A stretch of 64,000 nucleotides of DNA from Stictocephala bisonia. Taxonomy: Eukaryota > Arthropoda > Insecta > Hemiptera > Membracidae. How positions within the stretch are numbered: the first letter of the stretch is position 1; each line of letters begins with the position of its first letter. The notes under the pieces were generated by a model, which worked only from the letters and a program-made list of their open reading frames with translations, made no database searches and was not told where the DNA came from. Location: contig JAQJVL010000001.1 in NCBI GenBank assembly GCA_035578905.1, forward strand, positions 8,132,570 to 8,196,569, in the 5' to 3' direction. Position numbers and translations under genes: made by a program. This document shows, in pieces, positions 1 to 12,790 of this stretch.

Positions 1-281
1 AGGAACATGAAAAGTCTCTGGAACATTTTTCCCGTTTTCATACAATTTCCCTCTATGGTCTTTTTTTGCCTTTGGTTTATCTTTTGGGACTCTTGCTAGA
101 GTTTTCAACTCATCATTTGTTGGGTAAAGATATCTTGTTAGCCTAAAACATATAATTTAATTTAAATGTGTAGCCTACCTGAGTAAATATTTATAGAAAC
201 TCTTTACCATTTCAAGATTTGAAATGTTGGCACTGCTGATGTTTTTGGCTAGCATATACCAAGAAACTAAGGGGACTACTG
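1..281. other. AT-rich non-coding flank, nothing recognised
   Basis: No open frame of useful length, no splice-bounded coding block and no repeat that I recognise. It ends where the inverted repeat of the next element begins. Confidence 0.4.
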
Positions 282-1729
282 TCGAAGAAAAAAAACAATA
301 AAAACTCGAGTTTGAAACATCACTGTAAAGAAACACTAGAAAATACGAATGACATTAAAATTTTCCTTGTTTACTCTTGCACTTTTGAGTGTAATAAGAA
401 AATTTGTATCTTTAAACAGATTTTTTTTATCATGGGTAGAATAAAAAAAGCGTGATTTCTAATAAACTTTAATAGGTCATTTATCAACTATTTCACTAAC
501 TTATGCTAGAGTTTTATGAATTTTGATATATTAACAAAAATGTTCTTATAGAAAATTTAAAACATCTTTTTCTAGTAATTTAGTACGCCTACCAAATCGA
601 ATAAAACTTTATTTTATGCATCACAATACCATTATTTCGTAAAATAAACGAACATTTACATAACATACTTGTATGAATTTATATGGATTAATAATCAAAC
701 GCAGGACAGTGTATAGCGACGCACGATATGGCGGCACTTTTACCGACGACCAGAGCGGGCAAAACAAAGCGACGTTGCCGCGATGAGGTCTGTTTCAGCA
801 GCTTTTCTTACTTCCCATTAAACTTTGTTTCACAAATTATAATTTTGTAGTTTATTTATGTTCATACAACAGTTTTTATGTAATAATTTTGATCTATTAT
901 GATACAGCCCACTAGGAACTATTAAAAAAGATTAAAAATCTAACACTGAACGTTGTATATTTTTAATTTTTATGTTTTATTAAACCTTTTTGTTTTTTTT
1001 TTTTTTTTTAATTGAGGGAGAAAAATGGTGATAGAAAATGAATTATACGTAACAAATCAGTATAAGGTTCTAAAAAATAACAATCTAACTAAAATTAAAA
1101 TGTTAGCTGTGATTACAGTTAAAGGTTATATTCAGTGAACAGGCCCTCTAACGCTGGCTGTTCAAGGTGGCAACGCTACAGCGCTTTTGTGTGGTGCGAT
1201 AGTCAAGAGAGCGCTGTGATTTTACACGCCGCTGCACACTGCCCTGCGTTTGATTATTAATCTATATAAATTCATACAAGTATGTTATGTAAATGTTCCT
1301 TCGTTTTTTGAAATAATGGTATTTTGATGTACAAAACAAAGTTTTATTCAATTTCGTAGGCCTACTAAATTACTATAAAAAGATGTTTTACATTTTCCAT
1401 AAGAACATTTTTGTTAATTAATCAAAGTTCATGAAACTCTAGCATAATATTTAGTGAAATAGTTGATAAATGACCTATTAAAGTTTAAATTTAATCTGAT
1501 CAAAGGTTTTTATTGTAGAAATTTTTAAAGTCGACGTTTCAGTAAAGAGCGTTAGAAATCACTCTTTTTTATCCTACCCTGATTAAAAAAAAAATGTTAA
1601 AAGATAAAAATTTTCTTTTTACACTCAAAAGTGCAGGAATAAACAAGGAAAATTTTAATGTCATTTGTATTTTTCTAGTCTTCTTTACAGTGATGTCTCA
1701 AACTCGAGTGTTTATAGTTTTTTCTTCGA
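282..1729. mobile_element. Long-inverted-repeat (foldback-like) element, non-autonomous
   Basis: The left arm (about 282-710) reads again as reverse complement in the right arm (about 1236-1729). Both ends begin TCGAAGAAAAAA when read inward, and both arms carry the ACTCGAGTTTGA block and the inner block TTAATAATCAAACGCAG. The arms are imperfect; the right arm is about 60 bases longer. The centre (about 720-1235) is unrelated sequence with a GC-richer rim and no coding capacity. The structure fits a non-autonomous DNA transposon with arms of 430-490 bp. No target duplication could be fixed, so the superfamily is unassigned. Confidence 0.75.
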
Positions 1730-2879
<1,150 letters not shown>

Positions 2880-3065
2880 ATCTAGAGTAGTTTAAGGTCT
2901 AGGATAGTCTGTAGTCTAAGTCCTACAGTAGTTTGTAGACTAGGGTCAAGAGTAGCATGTGGACTAGAGTAGTTTATAGATGGTGTAGAGTAGTCTAATG
3001 ATCCTAGTGTCTAGAGTAGTTTATGGTCTTAAGTAGGCCTATTTAATGGTCTAGAGTAGTATATG
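2880..3065. repeat. Minisatellite (GTAGTTTATGGTCTAGA type), left part
   Basis: Degenerate tandem copies of a short unit built on TAGAGTAGTTTATGGTC. The array stops at the hAT insertion and resumes at 5692, so the transposon split one array. Confidence 0.8.
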
Positions 3066-3073
3066 GTTTAAAC

Positions 3074-5683
3074 CAGTCTTTCTCAAAGTGGGCGATAACG
3101 CCCCCTTGTGGGCGCTGGAGGCCTATAGGGGGGCGGTAAGGGGCACAGAGAAGATTGGGGGGCTTTGAAGCGGATTAGGGAAGCGATGGCTAATTAAACA
3201 TTTTTTTGCTTTTAACACAAACTTCACCACTCCTATACGCAAAACGTGTGTTTCCTCGTGTAACGCCATCTAGGCCCATAAACGTTCAACAATACTTTGA
3301 AAAAGAATAAATAAATATATATAACATTGTAAATAATGTGCATTAAAATATAAAAATTAAATATTACTAAAGGAAATGATTTTCATGGCTTCAGAAATTT
3401 AAAGGGACAACATTTGGGAAGATATAATGTAGCTAGGGGATAGTTGTCAAACGGAGTGGTACTGCTGCTGTACCATAGATTGCGTTTAGCTCCGATGCGA
3501 AGCGAGAAGTGATTGGAATATTCTCAAAAGCACTAGGCCCGCCCACTGCCTCATATAAAAACGTGTGCGCCATCTAGTCAGTCAGTGTCATTCGACGATA
3601 TTACGAAAACAAATGAATTTAGTGACGAAATAAAGTGCTGTACGTCCAGTGCCTAATTTGCTCAGTAAGAATACTGTAAGTGGTGTCATTTGCAAGTTTT
3701 TAATACTCGATTCTTTACTTCGGCATTTTTGAAGACAAAATTATGTCGGAAGCAAAGAAGAAGAAACGGTAGTATAGCGCGGAATATATAAAAATATGGA
3801 TTTATTGGAAATCCCACAAATTCATCTTCGCGTTTGTGCCTTCTTTGTCAAAAAACATTTTTGAATGAAGCGATGAAACCCTCAAGGCTACAAGATCACA
3901 AGATCATTTGAATAAAATGCATTCAGACGAAAAAGACAAAAATGTGACTTATTTTAAAGACCTGGAAAAGAAGCTCGCAGCTCAGCCAACTGTGCCAAAA
4001 CTTTTTTCAGCGGCTTATAAGCAAGACGACGAAGGACTCCTAGCTTCCTACAATATCTCCTTGCTAATTGCTCAAACAGGTACACCTCATATTATTGGAG
4101 GAGATTTAATTTTACCGGCAATAAAAGAAGTAATAACTACTGTGCTCCATAAACCAGCGGCAGACATTATCCGAAAAATTTCTTTGAGCAATAGTTCCGT
4201 GCAAAGACGAATTAATGAGATGGCTGGAAACATTGAAGTGTCATTGTGCAATCATCTCAAGACTTCTAAATTCTCAATTCAGTTAGATGAGCCCACTTTA
4301 CCAACCAATGAAGCATTGTTGTTATCGTACGTGAGATTTATTAAAAATGAGAAAATATGTCAAGAACTACTATTTGCCAGAAAGTTATAGACGGATACAA
4401 AAGGAGAAACCATATTTCATACACTAGAAAAATTTTGTGATGAGAAAGAAATTCCACTGAAGAATATTATATCAGCTGCTACGGATGGTGCTCCGGCTAT
4501 GCCAGAATGTCACAAAGGCTTCATAGCGTACTTAAAAAATAAAATTCCAGATGTCCTCGCTGTACACTGTCATTCATAGACAATATTTGTGTGAGAAATT
4601 TGACTGAGTGTCTCTCTCTCAATCACTGCAATATGTCATCAAAGCAGTCAACAAAATCCGAAACAGCTCTTTAAATGACAGATTATTTAATCAGCTTTGT
4701 ATTGCTAATGATGAAGAGTTCAACCGATTGCTATTACACACAGAAGTGCGTTGATTATCAAGAGGTAACTGCCTGACTCGATTTTACAATCTGTTTGACT
4801 CTGTGATAAGAGTTTTTGGAAAACAAAGACAAAGAATTGCACGACAACCCCATCACTTCAAAGAATGATATTGCGTACTTGACAGACCTATATAAATTAT
4901 TTAATGATGTAAATCTCCCACTTCAAGGTGACGACTTGAATTTAATTAAAACAAAAAATGTCATTGCTGCTTTTGTAGCCAAACAAAAGAATAATATCGG
5001 CAGACGTGAGTTTCACAATTTCCCTAATTTGTCAGCAGTATCCTTCAACATCAACAACGACGACTTGCTTGTTTACTTCCATCATTTGGAGAACCTCCAC
5101 AGTAATTTCACAGAACGATTCCAGGACATTTTTAAATTGGAAATACCGGACTGGGTCCTTTTCCAAATGTCAACACAGCAGGAACACTCCAGCTGGAAGA
5201 AGAACTCATAGAACTGATAACGAACGAGGAAATAAAAATAAAATTCAAAAATGGATACCAAGAATTTTGGTTACAAAAGCCAATCCCACAATTGTTCCCT
5301 GGATTGTGGTCCATTGTTCAACGATTTTTGATAGCATTCCCATCATTGTATTTGTGTGAACATGGATTTAGTACTGTGGCAATAATGCTAACTAAAAAGA
5401 GAAATCGGTTGCAAATTAACGAACGCTGTGACTTACGACTGTTTTTTAATAAATTCGAGCCTGATATTAACAAACTTAATAAAAATCATCAGATTCGTCC
5501 TTCACATTAGATTAGTTTTAAAATTCAAATGTTTGTTTTTAATAACATGAATAAAAAGTTGTTAATTATTAAAATAATGACTGCGATTGTTTTTCTTAAG
5601 ATATAGTAAAGTAAAAAATTTGGGGGGCGCTAGAAAATAATTCTCAAAGTGGGCAGTAGACAAAATAAGTTTGAGAACCTCTG
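3074..5683 (+). mobile_element. hAT transposon (ZBED5/FAM200-like clade), decayed
   Basis: The 2610-bp element starts CAGTCTTTCTCAAAGTGGGC and ends as the inverse of CAGAGGTTCTCAAA, so the terminal repeats share CAG..(3 mismatches)..TTCTCAAA. It is flanked by an identical 8-bp target duplication, GTTTAAAC (3066-3073 and 5684-5691), the duplication length of hAT elements. Subterminal G-runs (GGGGGGCG near 3130 and 5630) are typical of this hAT branch. The interior carries a broken transposase in the + orientation. The insertion lies inside a minisatellite array. Confidence 0.95.
3743..5510 (+). pseudogene. hAT transposase pseudogene, BED finger and hAT C-terminal dimerisation region
   Basis: Reading begins at ATG 3743 (MSEAKKKKR) and meets a stop at once. 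A BED-finger-like CLLCQK block follows in a shifted frame near 3836. The longest intact part (3908-4390) contains NKMHSDEKDK and the LDEPT segment of the RNase-H-like core, then breaks at a TAG. ATDGAPAM near 4480 matches the catalytic-domain motif of ZBED5/FAM200-type proteins. A further open part runs 4816-5211 and the hAT dimerisation block (YLCEHGFSTVAIMLTKKRNR) lies in 5292-5510. At least three stops and two frame changes make it inactive. These proteins cut and join transposon ends in the nucleus; this copy cannot supply that activity. Confidence 0.9.
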
Positions 5684-5691
5684 GTTTAAAC

Positions 5692-6400
5692 TAAAGTAGT
5701 TTATGGTCTAGAGTAGTCTATAGTTTAAACTAAAGTAGTTTTATGGTCTAGAGTAGTTAATGGTCTATGTTCTAGTGTAGTAAATGGCCACTTAAGAGCA
5801 GTGTATAGTCTACAGTAGTTAATGGTCTAGACTAGTTTATGTTCTAGTGTAGTAAATAGCCACTTAAGAGCAGTGTATGGTCTACAGTAGTTAATGGTCT
5901 AGACTAGTTTATGTTCTAGTGTAGTAAATGGCCACTTAAGAGCAGTGTATGGTCTACAGTAGTTAATGGTCTAGACTAGTTTATGTTCTAGTGTAGTAAA
6001 TAGCCACTTAAAAGCAGTCTATGGTCTACAGTAGTTAATGGTCTAGACTAGTTTATGTTCTAGTGTAGTAAATGGCCACTTAAGAGCAGTGTATGGTCTA
6101 CAGTCTACAGTTTCCGGTGACAACCGCGTCAAGGTACTATCTGCAATATTTACAAGATGACCAGATGTTTCGCCCATACTGTGATGTGGCATCCTCAGTC
6201 TCAGAGAAACCACTGAGGATGCCACATCACAGTATGGGCGAAACGTCTGGTCATCTTGTAAATATTGTAGATAGTACCTTGACGCGGTTGTCACCGGAAA
6301 CTGTAGATTCTAGTTATGACACCGGCCGCTTAAGCCTAAGTTCTAAGATTATGGTCTACAGTAGTTAATGGTCTAGACCACTCTAGAAGAGTAGTTTATC
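5692..6400. repeat. Minisatellite, 72-bp higher-order unit, right part
   Basis: TTCTAGTGTAG recurs at 5770, 5842, 5914, 5986 and 6058, an exact 72-bp period, each unit containing GTGTATGGTCTACAGTAG. The flanks have a shorter, more degenerate unit like that at 2880-3065. The 202-bp palindrome at 6105 interrupts the last unit, and a little of the array returns near 6350-6395. Confidence 0.9.
6105..6306. repeat. Near-perfect 202-bp palindrome (foldback element)
   Basis: Left arm 6105-6199 and right arm 6212-6306 are 95 bases each and almost perfectly complementary, separated by a 12-base loop. The arms begin CTACAGTTTCCGGTGACAAC. The right arm reads CTGAGGA (6213-6219), then a short GCC/GGC helix, then GAAAC followed by GTC (6240-6247). 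This is the order of conserved bases in a hammerhead ribozyme core, and the left arm carries the same on the minus strand. No protein is encoded. It may be a mobile foldback unit or a tail-to-tail duplicate of a retroelement end. Confidence 0.85.
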
Positions 6401-7089
6401 TTATGTAAATCACTGATTTATCACATTCCTCTTATATAATTCAACACTTAACGTAATTTTTGTGATTCAACCTGAAGTGCTTTCAAGCCACTTAAAATGT
6501 AGCAGTACATATATGCCAATCATTTATTACTTGGTGTTCCAGTAATAATACTGTGGTAAAAGTAATGATACTGTTACTCTTCCATTGGGCCTATTCACTA
6601 ACTTGAGTAATTATATCAAACGGAGGAGCCACCATTGTAAATCTCATATAGATCAATAAATCACAACCTATCTGGTGGTAGCTGGATAAGATTAACAAAG
6701 CTTGTTTAAAGCCTTGAATGGCAAACGACCACACTATAATGTAAATATGTGCTCATGCAGTTTTCAATTTATTTTAATTTATACAGATAAATCACTGAAT
6801 TAGAAAAAGATGACATGTACAGTGGTGAGAGTATACTGTTATGATGACAATAGCCACATAATTAATAGTTTGTCATTTAAGTTGTTTACCTTGCTCTGTT
6901 GTATTGACCATAATCATATCACCATTTGATACTTACCATACGGTGCATATTAACTCATTAAGACCACTTATAAATATCAAATAAAATATTAAAATATATA
7001 CTGTGGTTTATGTCCCTTTATATTTTATCAAAAATTTTATAAAAAGCTTGATTGAGATTACTTACTGACTGACACAAATGTTTATCATG
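6401..7089. other. AT-rich non-coding spacer
   Basis: No coding region, tandem array or transposon end recognised between the minisatellite and the pogo/Tigger remnant. Confidence 0.35.
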
Positions 7090-7583
7090 TCCAAGTGTCT
7101 TAAAACATTTCGATATTTAGAGTGTAACGAACCTCAATATAACGAATTCCTTGATATAATGAATTTTTACAAATCTCCTACAACCCTCCATAATGGACAG
7201 TGTAAATTTCACCTCTACATAACGAACAAAACGTACTCACAACCTCAACATAACAAATTTTTTAATACCAAGAAAAATAATCCAGCCTTGGTATAAGGAA
7301 TTTGTTCTAGTTGAAATCTCTACATAACGAATTTTACCTCTATATAATGAAGTTCTTACGATTGTTCCTCATTAACGAATGTTGACAAAGGAGGGGTAAA
7401 TTCTTTGAAACAGAATCGTGTCTGAACAGGAAAGCTTTCTGTCCGTTGTCTATTGTCGTGATTATTCAGTATTGATTATCTGTTTGGACTATGTGGAGTG
7501 TGGGAACAATATAGGCCTACTGGAGTTGTTCCATTATCTTATCACCGTACAATCGTGCGAGTGTGGGAGTTTATTTAGTTACG

Positions 7584-7884
7584 ATGGACAGCAATCAAAG
7601 CAAAAAGAAACGGTGTGCTATTAGCGTTGAGTGTAAACGTAAAATTATAAAGTACGTTGAGGACAATCCAACAAGAAAAAAATTGAGCTGAAAGATGTAG
7701 ATGAGTGTGTGATTAAGTGGCTAAAGCAGTGCCGCGACAAAAACATTGCAATAAGCGGGCCCATTCTTCAAGAAAAAGCCAAACAGTTTGCTTCTGAACT
7801 TAGACACGAGGACTTTCAAGCTAGCAATGGATGGTTAGCAAACTTCAAAAAACAACATGAGCTTATTTTTCAAAAAGTGTGTGG
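7584..7884 (+). pseudogene. pogo/Tigger transposase, N-terminal DNA-binding part only
   Basis: From ATG 7584 the frame reads MDSNQSKKKRCAISVECKRK, then VEDNPTRKK, the psq-type helix-turn-helix that starts Tigger and CENP-B proteins. A one-base frameshift in the A-run near 7675-7682 leads to a stop. In the shifted frame (from about 7709) it continues IKWLKQCRDKNIAISGPIL and ASNGWLANFKKQHE, the second (CENPB-type) helix-turn-helix, which binds transposon ends. The DDE catalytic domain is absent: the frame runs into the minisatellite. About 100 residues remain of a family usually 450-600 long. Confidence 0.85.
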
Positions 7885-7888
7885 TGAA

Positions 7889-8047
7889 TGCCACTGTACG
7901 TGTAAGGGGTGGGCAGGTGGGTTAATGCCACCGTACGTGTATGGGTGGGCGGATGGGTTAATACCACTGTACGTGAATGGGTGGGTTAATGCCACCGTAC
8001 ATGTATGGGTGGGCGGATGGGTTAATGCCACCGTACGTGTATGGGGA
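7889..8047. repeat. 36-bp minisatellite, GCCACCGTACGTGTATGGGT type
   Basis: About four to five copies of a 36-bp unit with GTACGTGTATGGGTGGGCGG at its core. The unit stays open in frame and extends the transposase remnant artificially to 8221. A related array is in catalase intron 2 at 32690-32990. Confidence 0.9.
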
Positions 8048-8390
8048 GAGGGGGGTACACTGATTATGTTCGTGTTGTATGGAAACGAACACACAGAAAC
8101 TCTAAAAATGGGATTTGGAAATACTGTAGCTTATAGAAACAAAGGCTTTGTTGTCGGATACTCCAATATCCATAAATCTGATGCAATCTCTCTTATCTCA
8201 ACAAACACGTTTTACACATAGTTTAGTTGATGTGTGATAGTGGTGAAAGTGCAAAAGTTGATGATTATATTTGTACTGAATGGGAAGAAAAACTTGGGAT
8301 TTGAACCAGAAAATATCTACAATGTCTAATTAACCTATTAGTGAGGATCATTTTGCTAAATTATGCAACAGCAAATTTTTTTACAATACC

Positions 8391-8433
8391 GTATTGTGCA
8401 CATACATGTAAATTTTATGTATGTGCACAATAC
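8391..8433. repeat. Perfect 17-bp inverted repeat (hairpin)
   Basis: GTATTGTGCACATACAT (8391-8407) is exactly complementary to 8417-8433, with a 9-base AT loop. Alternating CA/TG and TA steps surround it. It may be only a collapsed microsatellite. Confidence 0.7.
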
Positions 8434-8669
8434 TGTACTACTACACAGTACTGTATGTACAGTATATGTACATACATATACTGTATAAGATTTCAAAATG
8501 TTTAGTGATACAGTATGTACTCCATACACAACACTGAGATGTGAACCTCTATATAGCGAATGTCAGTTAACCTACCTCAATATAACGAACCTCGCTGTAA
8601 CAAAAAACTCGATATGAGAAATTTTTTGTTTGGTCCCTTGAAATTTGTTATATCGAGGTTTGACTGTAT

Positions 8670-11600
8670 GTCTACCTTGGAAAAATTCTAGCATTTGACA
8701 TTTGTTACTAATAAGGGTAGTTTTAGGGGGTTAATTATCAAAATTATTCTATAAAAATAGCAAGGTTAACTCATCTATGCAGAACATAAGTTATTTTCCA
8801 ACATTTGTTCAACCAATAATATTTAATTCATGGTACACATATGAAATATAGATTTTATAGGAAGAAATGAAGACTGTCACAATACTAAGTTATTTCATTG
8901 AGCTTGTAACTATTCATTTGAATTAGCGCTCATTTAAAAATATCATTAAAATTCATTAAATATGTAACATTAAATTTCAGAGTTTGACCACGAAAGATAT
9001 GAGTTCAAAATTGACACCAAATTATGTAAGTTTAACTACTTAGGAGAAAAAATGTTTTATACCTAACCAAAGAAATCAATGAAATGACAAGAAATCTTGT
9101 GCAAATAAGTTTTTTTACAGAAGGGGCTAAAAGTAAAAAAATAGCATTTAAACACATGGAGTAAATCAAGTTAATTTGTATTCTGAAGTCAAAGATTTAT
9201 AATATTAAAGATCCGTTAAAACTTTCAAATTTATTACATTTCCCTTTTATAAAGTATAAATATGTTTTGTCGACTATTTCAGTTATCTTAAAATTGTAAA
9301 TTTGCAAGCTGGCCCACCGTTTGTTCTGATGTTATAGACATACACACCAAAGACAATTTGCTCTTTTCAAGTTGGTGCTCATGATTTATAGTTTTTTAGA
9401 AAAACGGCATAAAAGTACATAATCTTAAGCAGAGTAATGGTTGGCGTAGTCCATATAGGCAAGACGGTTCAGCCACTGCAAGCAGACAGGTAGCAATAAA
9501 CTGGCTACATCTAAGTCCATAGATGATACGGCACTCAACATGGTATGCAGTTTTGTTAATATACAGCACAGATATATTTAGACATGAGCCTCACAATTGT
9601 GGGTATTATTACAGCCAAGTAAAATTACATCTTGCGAGTATTACGTGATATGTTTAAACATGTGATAAATGTTTTTAATGGGTATTACAGCACTCCCTGC
9701 TTGGTCAAGATCAACATTAAATTTCTCAAAATGTAAATAAAACGCCTGGCAATATATAAGATAAGTAAAAGTACATCCTGGAATATTTAAGTTTGCATTT
9801 TTATTGCACTTTGAACACGTAAAACACAGCCCTCATCAAAATACCACCTCAGTGATGGTACAATTTGTTCGTACTAATGATGTATTAATATATTCTGGAA
9901 TTGTTTGTGATTGCTTGTATGGTCTTTGAGCTTAGAAAAGCACCGCTGGTCTAATAGGAGATTAAATTGAGGTTATGTTTGTTGGCTTTAGGCCTATATC
10001 TGATAACGTTTGGAGATCTATTCTGCTAAATAAGTAATATATATTCGGTTATTTTACTTCTCAGACACAGCTCTAACATGAAGGATACATTTCTAATACT
10101 CAAACTATGATTTAAGATTTTTATGAAGAATTCCCCACTTTCCCAGAAAAATGCTCTTTTTCTCCTAAAATTTCCCCATTAACTCCATGGAAATACTGGC
10201 CAGTTTTACACCAATTTAACTTTTGTAATAAGGATTTGCTCTATTCTGTAATGGCCTAAACACTCATTATTATTAACTGGAACAATTGAATCAAATTTCT
10301 TTAATAATGAAGAGAATACAAAGTGTGGATGAAAGTTGTAGGATTGTGCCAAGATGACATGGATGTTGATTTTTATTTACCTGGTTCTGTTCTAAATATA
10401 ATTTGTAGGTTAGGCTGAGACAGCTTAATGTGGAAACCAAATTAAAAGAATGTTATACAATAGTTTTCACTTACCATTCTTATTAATGCTAATACACACA
10501 ATATTACCAGAAGAATATAATGTACATATATAAGTTCTTAAACTAACAACCTAAATAGACCATTCGCCTTAAAATTAACACAGCTCAACTTATGTATCAG
10601 GCTGCTTTCGACAAAGAAATGTACTGTTTCTGTGGTCTTCTTTTAGCCGCCAACAGTCAATTCATTCAAATACTTCATTTTTTATGTTGATGTTTGTCGT
10701 CTGAACCGCGCAGACGCTTGCGTCTGAACGATAATCTGCACAGCACCAGCTGTTCTAATTTTGAAACCAGACCACTAACTGTAACAAACCTATTTCAGAG
10801 CTTATTGATTTACTTTATATATCTTTGATTGAATACACCATTCTCTGTAACAAAAGTTTTGAGACTGGAGTTTGAATGCTTACACAAATCAAACCAATAA
10901 AGCTATATTCATGAATCTTGTTTTATAATTATTATCTTTGTGCATTTATTGATATAAATAAAAAATGTTTGGGTCACGTTTTCATATTTATGTTGCAATT
11001 AAAACAAAAAGTATAGTTTTTCACTATCCCATACAAATATAATTTTTATTGTATCCATATCAAATTTACCTATTACTAGCATTTTCGTGTAAAACGGCAA
11101 TCGGCTGCTACTGTTTTTATGTCAACCTATTATAGCTAATCGAACCTTTTCGTTGTAACTATTGTCAAATGATTTATACAGTAAATAAATAAATTTCAAC
11201 TTTAAAAATATGTCCATCCAGAACTAGGAATTCAATATTAATAACTTTATTAGGTACATTTAGTTTGTTATGTTATCGAGAGTAGGTTTTCAAGTTTAAA
11301 ATGTTTATTTTATTAGAAAAAAGTCTTGTAGAATTTGTAAAACAACTTTTTCCAAACAATGGATGACTGGATGAGAACAAGCTTGATTTATTGCTTTATT
11401 CAGCTAATTTTGTTCAGTGCATTATAACCTCAGGTAATAGTTTATACAGGGTTGCATATTTGTTATAACAAATTTTATTTGATAGTAAAGTGATGTGCGC
11501 TGAGCCCTGGACTTCATCGTATCAATTAATTATTCAACAGTTTCACATTTCTGTGATGTAGGTAGTTTTTTAGTATCACACAAAAATCTAACAGAGTTAA

Positions 11601-11994
11601 ATAGTGATACTTTTTGTACTCCATCAAATACTAAAAGAAAATCAAAACATATTAAAAACTTTAAACCTACATAGTTAACATAGAAATAAATAAGTACAAT
11701 TTTGTACTTTTATTTTTTACGCCCAGACTTGTTTGATATTTTTATCATTACACAGTGTCAAGATAAAGTTACTTCACTAAACTGATGCAGACAGGACTCT
11801 TTATTGAACCTCGAGTATCCATAATTTTGAATCAGCCTGTAGTTCGTATAGTCTTCTTTTGGAAATTTAATATGAAGAGCATAAAAAGCATGCCCCAAAT
11901 AATTAAACTATAAGAAATGTGCCATTGATAAAGCCATTATTAAGTAATCTTGTGACACTTTTTTTACTTCCGAAAAAGATAAGAAACTACTAAT
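8670..11994. other. AT-rich intergenic DNA, no gene seen
   Basis: More than 3 kb without a protein-like open frame on either strand. I see no tandem array, no paired terminal repeat and no recognisable transposase or reverse-transcriptase fragment. Short poly-T and poly-A runs and scattered hairpins only. A distal exon of an unknown gene cannot be excluded. Confidence 0.4.
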
Positions 11995-12360
11995 TTAACA
12001 AGAAAGGTTATTTATATGCTCAGCCCAATTTAATAATGTATATATGGAAATACCAAGTAATTTGGTAGACATATTATCAGAGCTGTGAGAATGAAAGACT
12101 TTAAAGGATGTTCTGCGTTCTGCATAAATATAAGGGAATTTCGGAAGAAATCCAATATAGGGTTGTTGATTCGGCCTGACACATAGTCTCATATAAAGTA
12201 GTTAGGTTCCAGACCAAAATCACAAAACCTGTTTCAACATAAATCACCGGTACCACATCATCATTTATAGGAAAGTCATTTACACATACCATAAAGAAAA
12301 CTGGTCCAATAACAGATCCTTGCGTATGCCCAGGGAGGTAAGGGCTTCTGTTCAAGTTTT
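11995..12360 (-). pseudogene. Non-LTR retrotransposon reverse transcriptase fragment
   Basis: On the minus strand a decayed frame from 12355 reads GHTQGSVIGPVFFMV, matching the GxPQGSVLGPLLF motif of LINE reverse transcriptases. VIYVETG follows, where LINEs have the catalytic YADD. In the neighbouring frame STKLLGISI..LLNWAEHI matches the TKFLGIxID..LxWxxHI block further downstream. The catalytic Asp pair is lost and the frame is broken, so it is dead. Its orientation is opposite to the LINE at 13205. Confidence 0.75.
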
Positions 12361-12519
12361 TTAAAATCTATTGTCATGTCCATTCCTCGTTTGGCTCCTA
12401 AGCACCATGGAAGATAAATCGTAGTTGGCTTGGGGTTTAAAGAGAGCTATTTTAGGGACCTGAACTACGACCTTCCTAAGGGATGTGTTCTTGTTCCATT
12501 ACTTTTCAACGTATATTCT

Positions 12520-12790
12520 ACGCTCAAACGCCAGATCCGGACAGTGGTCGAAATCATTACTCGCTTTGCAATGTGGACAGTGTGAAATACTCATGTTGTG
12601 GAGTGATCATTTTATTCGGACATTGGCTGAGGTAAGGTATTTAGAAAGTGTTCTGGGTGAACATATTTCCTCAATCGCCGAAGTAAAAATATTCTTCGGA
12701 GATTGAGCAGAACCATAACACTCACAACTCGACGTGAACAAAAGTGATTGCTCACGTTGTGTTGTGGGTATTCTTAGTTTGTGCAAAAGC
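12520..12790 (+). repeat. Left arm of a ~270-bp inverted repeat
   Basis: Reads CTCAAACGCCAGATCCGGAC, then CAGTGTGAAATACTCATG, GTGGAGTGA and TCTGGGTGAA. The same blocks recur as reverse complement at 15400-15690. The arms are about 70-80% alike by eye and lie 2.6 kb apart. They could be ends of one transposon or two copies of one repeat in opposite orientation. Confidence 0.65.

Larger units (their letters stand above)
7090..8666 (+). mobile_element. pogo/Tigger (Tc1-mariner superfamily) remnant
   Basis: The right end reads, as reverse complement, CAGTCAAACCTCGATATAAC, the usual Tigger terminus, next to TA (8667-8668). Both ends hold many degenerate copies of CCTCTATATAACGAA (7130-7390 and 8540-8660), the subterminal repeats of this group. 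The left terminus is eroded, so its boundary is approximate. A fragment of a CENP-B-like transposase lies inside. Most of the catalytic domain is missing, and a minisatellite occupies 7889-8047. Confidence 0.85.

Noticed and set aside
6043..6368. Two near-identical frames on opposite strands
   Set aside because: They arise because the 202-bp palindrome reads the same on both strands.
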